From the NCBI RefSeq assembly GCF_900114785.1, contig NZ_FOUG01000025.1:1-64000 (forward strand): DNA of 64,000 nt, in the 5' to 3' direction. The DNA comes from Variovorax sp. OV329. GTDB taxonomy: Bacteria > Pseudomonadota > Gammaproteobacteria > Burkholderiales > Burkholderiaceae_C. Shown piece by piece: positions 59,820 to 64,000 of this stretch. The position numbers were made by a program, and so were the translations under genes. The first letter of the stretch is position 1. The number at the start of each line of letters is the position of its first letter. The notes below the pieces were generated by a model. It searched no databases. It was given only the letters and a program-made list of their open reading frames with translations, and was not told the DNA's origin.

Positions 59820-61268
59820 ATGAACCGCAGCATCGAAGCGCCCTGGGCATGGCCCGAGACAGTCATTTCCAATCGGATGCCCGCCGCCCTCCTCCCTATC
59901 GATGAGGGGAACGCACGTGCGAGCATTTCACCGCGGCACTTCGCGCATCTGCTGCAGGAGATCGAGGCCCTGCTCACCTCCGTGCGGCCAACGGACGGCG
60001 AAGCGAACGAGGACGATCCCGCCCTGCTCACGCTGATGTTCACGGACATCGTGGATTCGTCCGGGCATGCGCAACGCCTGGGCGACGAAGGCTGGTCGCG
60101 GCTGCTGAAGCGCCATCACGCCATCGTCCGCAATCAACTCGCGGTCAGCCACGGCCACGAGATCGACACCGCCGGCGACGGCTTCTTCGCGAGCTTCGAG
60201 ACGCCTGCACGTGCCGTGCGTTGCGCCCTGGCCATCCGCAACGCGCTGCAGGATCTTGGCGTGGGCATCCGCATCGGGATACACACGGGCGAATGCCAGC
60301 GCATTGGCGACAAGGTCGCCGGGCTCGCGGTTCACGTGGCCGCGCGCATTGTGGCCTGCGCGGCCGCTGGAGAGATCGTGGCGTCAGGAACGGTCCGAGA
60401 CCTGGTCATGGGTTCAGGCCTGCGCTTCTCCGGCGGTGAATGGCATGCGCTCAAAGGCCTGCGCGACGAATGGAGGCTCTACCGAGTCTGCGGCGAGAAG
60501 CAAACGCCCGCCAGCGTTGCCACGCAAGCGACTGACCACGACCCGCATCGGGGATTCAGGCCTCACAGCGTACGTACTTTGCAGCGAGAGTCGAAGTTCC
60601 TGGGGGGCCATCCAGGATTGGTGCCAAACCGGCAACACGGTGAGCCGCGCTGGATGCCTGACGTCGCGCCGGCGGGCCGCCTAGGATCACGCCGCAAAGC
60701 ACTTGCCTGGGGTACGAAATCGTTTCGCGAGAAGGGTCGGAAGGCAATGCTTCAGATCAGCAACTTCGATCTCGCGAAGCATGGCGATGTTGCTCAACGC
60801 GCCGACGGCGTCCTTGACGGCGCGCACCCGATATGGGTGCTGCCGAGCACTGGGACCATCGCCAGGAAGACGATCACTTTGCGCAGCCCGGCGCGCTCTT
60901 CCGCCTCATGCCACCGGATGCGCGGCAGCGGCTGTTCGACAACACCGCGCGCGCCATGGGCAACGCGGATCGCGCCATCAAGGAACGCCATGTGCCGGGC
61001 TTCGGCATCTTCAGCACGGGGGTTTCGGCGAGCGTCATCCGGCTGCAGGCGCGCCGCCTGTTCAAGAGCGCTGGCAGGTCAATGCCCAGGCGCGCGCCAA
61101 ATGGTCATCGCGCAGTGGCAAATTGCAGCTCGACATCCGCTGGCAGCCTGGGTGGCGAATCGATGGCTGATTCGAATCGGCTCTCCAGTCTGTTGCCGGC
61201 CGGGTCCTCCAGCGTCCCCCGGACCAAGAGCTTGCTACCGTCGTCGGGCCAAGGCTTGGCGGGCGTAA
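59820..61268 (+). CDS. Class III adenylate/guanylate cyclase with abnormal C-terminal read-through
   Basis: The real domain is roughly residues 65-225. It shows LMFTDIVDSSGHAQRLGDEG, metal-binding Asp76 and Asp120 (TAGDGFFASF), and ends GGEWHALKGLRDEWRLYRVC, the normal finish of the family. Where adenylate cyclases have Lys in the K-x-x-G-D-G stretch there is Asp (IDTAGDG), so nucleotide choice is uncertain. After residue about 230 the frame stays open for another 250 residues rich in Arg, Ser and Ala, running over a catalase remnant in another frame; this tail looks non-native. AAGAAGGAG precedes ATG 59820. A lost stop or frameshift near 60530-60600 is likely. Divergent from the response regulator, 220 bp apart. 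Confidence 0.7.
   Translation: MNRSIEAPWAWPETVISNRMPAALLPIDEGNARASISPRHFAHLLQEIEALLTSVRPTDGEANEDDPALLTLMFTDIVDSSGHAQRLGDEGWSRLLKRHHAIVRNQLAVSHGHEIDTAGDGFFASFETPARAVRCALAIRNALQDLGVGIRIGIHTGECQRIGDKVAGLAVHVAARIVACAAAGEIVASGTVRDLVMGSGLRFSGGEWHALKGLRDEWRLYRVCGEKQTPASVATQATDHDPHRGFRPHSVRTLQRESKFLGGHPGLVPNRQHGEPRWMPDVAPAGRLGSRRKALAWGTKSFREKGRKAMLQISNFDLAKHGDVAQRADGVLDGAHPIWVLPSTGTIARKTITLRSPARSSASCHRMRGSGCSTTPRAPWATRIAPSRNAMCRASASSARGFRRASSGCRRAACSRALAGQCPGARQMVIAQWQIAARHPLAAWVANRWLIRIGSPVCCRPGPPASPGPRACYRRRAKAWRA
60842..61012 (+). pseudogene. Remnant of a catalase C-terminus
   Basis: In a plus-strand frame different from the cyclase ORF, codons from about 60842 read EHWDHRQEDDHFAQPG, then ALFRLMPPDARQRLFDNTAR, then AMGNADRAIKERHVPGF. 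This matches the end of monofunctional haem catalases (the QPG-x-L-x-R-L-M and RLFDN-x-x-x-AMG segments). The frame has a stop just upstream at 60815-60817 and the match fades after 61012. No haem-binding or distal His region is present in the window, so this is a 3' scrap of a lost gene. Confidence 0.7.
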
Positions 61269-61866
61269 ATGTCCAGACAGTCTCGCCATCCTTCAGCCGC
61301 GCCTGGCCGGCCAGACGGCGTCCGCGCCTATCCGCAACTGCCAGGTAACCGGCGCCGTTGCCGTCGATAGGGGCATCGAGTTGCACCACGAGAGCTTGCC
61401 GCGAGGCGGCGCGAACCGGGGAGATCTTCCACTTAGATGGGATGGGGCCGTGTTCGTCAACCTGCCCGACACTCCAGCGCTGGATCGGACGGCCATCAAG
61501 CATCAGGACCACGCCATCGCCCTGCGACAGGATGGGGCCGAGTTCCTGGCGCGCCAGAAGCCCCCGCTTTACGCGTCCCGGATGAAGCAGCACGGTCAGG
61601 ACCTTTCCGTCCGGGGACCAGAGCTCCTGTTCGAGAAAGGGCGCATCGATACGGCTGCCGTCCGCACGCAAAAGGGCCAGTCTTGGAAGCACCGGGTCTC
61701 CTATCCGCGATGCGAACCGGATGGAAAAGCGAAGCATGTTGGCCGCCACCGTCGGACCCGAGGGCTGCACAAGGACGATACGCGGCGCCGGCGGTTGAGC
61801 TTGCGCAAAGGAACACAGGGCCGCGAGCGCTGTCGCGCAAGTCCAGCGGGATAGGCGCCAGTTCAT
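61105..61866 (-). CDS. Exported hypothetical protein (253 aa)
   Basis: I do not recognise this protein. It has a signal peptide (about 1-23, ending SFAQAQ) and a mature part of alternating beta strands, with RIVLVQPSGPTVAANMLRFS at the start and a copper-resistance- or Ig-like character (LVVQLDAPIDGNGAGYLAVA, then VWTFTPAKPWPDDGSKLLVR). This suggests a periplasmic beta-sandwich. It overlaps the upstream exported-protein gene by ATGA, so the two products are made together and may form a complex. It also runs into the eroded catalase region at its end. Confidence 0.75.
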   Translation of the reverse strand: MNWRLSRWTCATALAALCSFAQAQPPAPRIVLVQPSGPTVAANMLRFSIRFASRIGDPVLPRLALLRADGSRIDAPFLEQELWSPDGKVLTVLLHPGRVKRGLLARQELGPILSQGDGVVLMLDGRPIQRWSVGQVDEHGPIPSKWKISPVRAASRQALVVQLDAPIDGNGAGYLAVADRRGRRLAGQARLKDGETVWTFTPAKPWPDDGSKLLVRGTLEDPAGNRLESRFESAIDSPPRLPADVELQFATAR

Positions 61867-63107
61867 TGGGACGACTTGATCTCATCCGCGAAACCTTCGT
61901 GGCGCAAGAGTATGTCCTGCCGCGGCTTGATGTTCGTAAGCTGGAACTGGTCGCCCGCGAAGCGGTACCCCGGGAACGAATACTCAGAGACGAAGTCTGT
62001 CAGGCGGAAGCTCAGGTCCTTGCTCACCGTCACGAGTTGCAGCGCATCGTTGACCAGGCGCCGTCGCAGGACGATGAACGACTCGTCGTCCAGATTGTCG
62101 AGGCGCATCGCGCCAGCCAGTGGCGCGGCCGTCACATCCACCCCCTGGATCTCCCCGAATGGCACTTGCTTATCCATCCCCGGACGAGTGGTCGCGACTT
62201 CCATCTGCGAGACCGGGATGGCACTCCCGCCGCGCTCAAAGCTGAGTAGCATCACGTACTCCTGCACCTTGCCCTGTTCCATCTTGGAATACGAGATCAT
62301 GTCAGCGGGAGTATTCCCGTAGCCAAGTTCGCCGATCGTCTTGCCGCGTATGTGTGCACCGTCCTTGAGGTCCTCGAGCGGAATCGTCACGATGGGGGTG
62401 CACGTGTAGGCGGCGACGAGGTACGGTTTCCCCCCAAAACTCGAGAAGCTCATTGCGCGGATCGGCGCGCGCGTCTCAATGAGGTTGTGGCCGGCGTGAT
62501 AGATCTCCACGGACGTGATCGACTGCTTCGCGTCGAACGGGTACTTCGCGCGGCGCAGGGTCGACGCGAACTCCTGATTGGACAAGCCGGCGATGAAGAG
62601 CTCACCATCGTGCCACTTCATATCGGTCACACTGAAACTGCGTTCGGGAGTGTCTTTCCAGAACCTGTTGTTGGTGGTCGGGGCGTCGCGGAGCGGGATT
62701 GACGTGGACGTCGCGGATTTCAGATCGATTCGACGTGCCTGCCGATCGCCCGTCACGACGAAGAGCGCTGGCGTCTTGGCGGCGCCGTAGCTGACCGCGA
62801 TGTAGACCTGTGCCGTGCCAGGACGCGCAACCATGTCCTCGACAGTGAACTTGGCGCCGCCCAGTCGCGACGAAAGCAGCGGCTCCAGATCGAGAATGTT
62901 GAATGCAGTGCCCGCGGGCTTCTGCTCGGCATCGGCAAGCGCGAGGGCATGCACCCGCGCTGTCTTCCAGTCCGCTACGAAGAGGACGTTGCCCGGGCCC
63001 GCGGCGAGGCGAGAAATGGACTTGATGTCCGCCGCAAGGGCAGAATTGCCAAGGAGACCTGCGACGGCGCAGGTCGCGGCGGCGACGCATTGAAGGTAAG
63101 GGCGCAT
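61863..63107 (-). CDS. Exported beta-propeller-like hypothetical protein (414 aa)
   Basis: A signal peptide of about 25 residues (CAVAGLLGNSALAA) precedes a long repetitive beta-strand protein. Segments such as ISRLAAGPGNVLFVADWKTA, VEDMVARPGTAQVYIAVSYG and VTDMKWHDGELFIAGLSNQE look like successive blades of a propeller. No catalytic motif is recognised. A single Cys (YTCTP) sits near residue 255. Together with the 253-residue protein encoded next in the operon it may bind a periplasmic ligand or partner; I cannot be more specific. Confidence 0.75.
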   Translation of the reverse strand: MRPYLQCVAAATCAVAGLLGNSALAADIKSISRLAAGPGNVLFVADWKTARVHALALADAEQKPAGTAFNILDLEPLLSSRLGGAKFTVEDMVARPGTAQVYIAVSYGAAKTPALFVVTGDRQARRIDLKSATSTSIPLRDAPTTNNRFWKDTPERSFSVTDMKWHDGELFIAGLSNQEFASTLRRAKYPFDAKQSITSVEIYHAGHNLIETRAPIRAMSFSSFGGKPYLVAAYTCTPIVTIPLEDLKDGAHIRGKTIGELGYGNTPADMISYSKMEQGKVQEYVMLLSFERGGSAIPVSQMEVATTRPGMDKQVPFGEIQGVDVTAAPLAGAMRLDNLDDESFIVLRRRLVNDALQLVTVSKDLSFRLTDFVSEYSFPGYRFAGDQFQLTNIKPRQDILLRHEGFADEIKSSQ

Positions 63108-63454
63108 GATGGTGGACTCAAAGAGGGTGATGCAGTGCGAACAAGATTAGTCTTGTCGATCTCGCCGCACTAGATCGCCGGCGATCACCAGTGAGTTGCC
63201 TTTTGCGCACTGATGCCCCGATGAAGGTCCATCGGCGCGCCGTGAGGCTCGCGCCACCCGGCTGTCCACGTGGTACGCAAACCTGACATCTGCGTGCCCG
63301 GTCTGTTCGAGCAGTCGACGCGTGGCAGCGAAGCGGCCTTGCCGGTGATGCGCGCTCCCGTCGCACCCAAGGAATGGCCGGTCACGTGGAAAGTGATGGC
63401 CTAGCTACCGTGCCGCTGCGACCAGTGAACAGACTGCGGCCGCAACAGCGCTGT
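63108..63454. promoter_or_regulatory. 347-bp gene-poor region with two palindromes upstream of the exported-protein operon
   Basis: No convincing gene is seen between the exported-protein operon start and the GYD gene end. Two symmetrical sites stand out: ACAAGA-TTAG-TCTTGT (63141-63156), 34 bp upstream of the start codon, and the perfect 14-bp palindrome GATCGCCGGCGATC (63173-63186). Either could be an operator or a short hairpin; the rest shows nothing I can name. Confidence 0.45.
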
Positions 63455-63748
63455 CTACTTGATCTTGGCGAGGATCTCGTCCATCTCTCCGGCAGAATAT
63501 GCGCGCAGCGAGCGGGTGCGAACGTTTCCCTGCATGGCGATTGCAAGGCTGAATGCCGACAGCGACTTTTCATCCTCCGCCTCGAGGATGCAGACCAGGT
63601 CGTACTCCCCCATGGTCCAGACGAGTTCGCGCATGTTGACGCCCAGTTGCTTTGCGGCCTCCTTGGCGGCGGCGGCGCGCTTGGTCGTTTCCTTGATCGA
63701 TTGAATGCCCTTGTCAGTGAAGCTCATCAGTCCGACGTAGGTGACCAT
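63455..63748 (-). CDS. GYD domain-containing protein
   Basis: A 97-residue protein filling one GYD domain: MVTYVGLMSFTDKGIQSIKE at the start, then LVWTMGEYDLVCILEAEDEK with the G-x-Y-D motif that names the family, and a final GNVRTRSLRAYSAGEMDEIL. Such proteins form ferredoxin-like dimers of unknown role. The start ATG 63748 is fixed by GAGGAGG 5 nt upstream; the frame extends 11 codons further. It stands alone. Confidence 0.9.
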   Translation of the reverse strand: MVTYVGLMSFTDKGIQSIKETTKRAAAAKEAAKQLGVNMRELVWTMGEYDLVCILEAEDEKSLSAFSLAIAMQGNVRTRSLRAYSAGEMDEILAKIK

Positions 63749-63860
63749 AGCGACCTCCTCGTGCTTGGCGTTGGGGGCCAATTGCAGGGATCCTGGACTG
63801 ACGCGACCCCAAGCGTCGTCCTGGGCAGGTTTGGTATCCAGGCGATCGATAGCCGCAATG

Positions 63861-64000
63861 TCATGGGTCTACGGTGGTCTCGATGACAAACTGCCCGCGG
63901 TCGCTGCTGCGAAACCTGGCCGTGTAGGCCTTGCCTGCGAGCGACGCGGCCGAGCCGGTCGCCGTCGTGTAGGTGCCCTTGGCCGTTCCAGCGAATCCTG
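63861..64000 (-). CDS. C-terminal part of an unidentified protein, cut by the window edge
   Basis: The minus strand is open from the window end to a TGA at 63861-63863 and reads GFAGTAKGTYTTATGSAASL, then AGKAYTARFRSSDRGQFVIE and TTVDP. The composition is typical of a secreted or outer-membrane beta protein, but too little is visible to name it. The 5' end lies outside the window. Confidence 0.5.
   Translation of the reverse strand, partial: GFAGTAKGTYTTATGSAASLAGKAYTARFRSSDRGQFVIETTVDP

Noticed and set aside
60749..60840. Peptide-like stretch (QISNFDLAKHGDVAQRADG) before the catalase remnant
   Set aside because: It is open in the cyclase frame but I cannot tie it to any family or to the catalase; too little to call.
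1..64000. tRNA, rRNA, CRISPR arrays and prophage
   Set aside because: I looked for cloverleaf ends, repeats with regular spacing and phage structural genes and saw none; a covariance-model scan would be decisive for tRNAs and other RNAs.

Overview
The window is high-GC proteobacterial chromosome with a betaproteobacterial (Comamonadaceae/Variovorax-like) gene repertoire: a Bug-type solute receptor beside CoA-ester catabolism genes, LysR, AraC and MarR regulators beside catabolic operons, a periplasmic PaoABC-type aldehyde oxidoreductase, an ECF sigma/ChrR pair and a Wzx/Wzy exopolysaccharide locus. The taxon is an inference from gene content. Genes are densely packed, often with 4-bp ATGA or GTGA overlaps. 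I saw no rRNA, tRNA or CRISPR array. LAYOUT. (1) 1-4377: 3' scrap of an IS3-family transposase, then a three-gene operon (class III CoA-transferase, acyl-CoA dehydrogenase, MaoC-like hydratase) divergent from a LysR regulator. (2) 4490-13277: a PAS-PAS hybrid histidine kinase, paoABC, a coniferyl-aldehyde-dehydrogenase-like ALDH, an AraC regulator and a small ORF. (3) 13487-20422: what looks like a complete cyclohexanecarboxylate-to-pimelyl-CoA operon (badH-badI-aliB-aliA-Bug receptor-badK) divergent from a badR-type MarR regulator. (4) 20517-24760: an SDR, an unrecognised 519-residue protein, a class A beta-lactamase, a proline-rich small protein and a SnoaL/NTF2-like protein. (5) 24806-38729: exopolysaccharide locus with a PslG-like glycosidase, a Wzc-type co-polymerase/tyrosine kinase and an eight-gene operon (initiating glycosyl-phosphotransferase, four glycosyltransferases, Wzy, Wzx, FkbM methyltransferase). 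(6) 39253-43058: a double-domain KaiC-like ATPase translationally coupled to a hybrid kinase with an N-terminal pseudo-receiver, a decayed ORF and a DUF3455 lipoprotein. (7) 43150-51563: an ECF sigma/ChrR zinc anti-sigma pair flanked by two lipid-modification operons. I found three near-identical candidate ECF promoters (TGATCC-N17-GTAMAG, one with a single mismatch) exactly at the heads of the three transcription units, so the region reads as a self-contained stress regulon resembling the singlet-oxygen RpoE-ChrR system. (8) 51615-59599: a response regulator and hybrid kinase followed by an 1829-residue protein that joins a GMC oxidoreductase, an alpha/beta hydrolase with a Cys nucleophile elbow and a PhoD-like phosphatase. 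(9) 59820-64000: a class III nucleotidyl cyclase with an abnormal tail, a catalase remnant, two overlapping secreted-protein genes, a GYD-domain protein and a gene cut by the window edge. The strongest candidates for something little described are the triple-fusion enzyme with its two-component system, the KaiC/pseudo-receiver-kinase pair beside the exopolysaccharide locus, and the ECF/ChrR lipid regulon.
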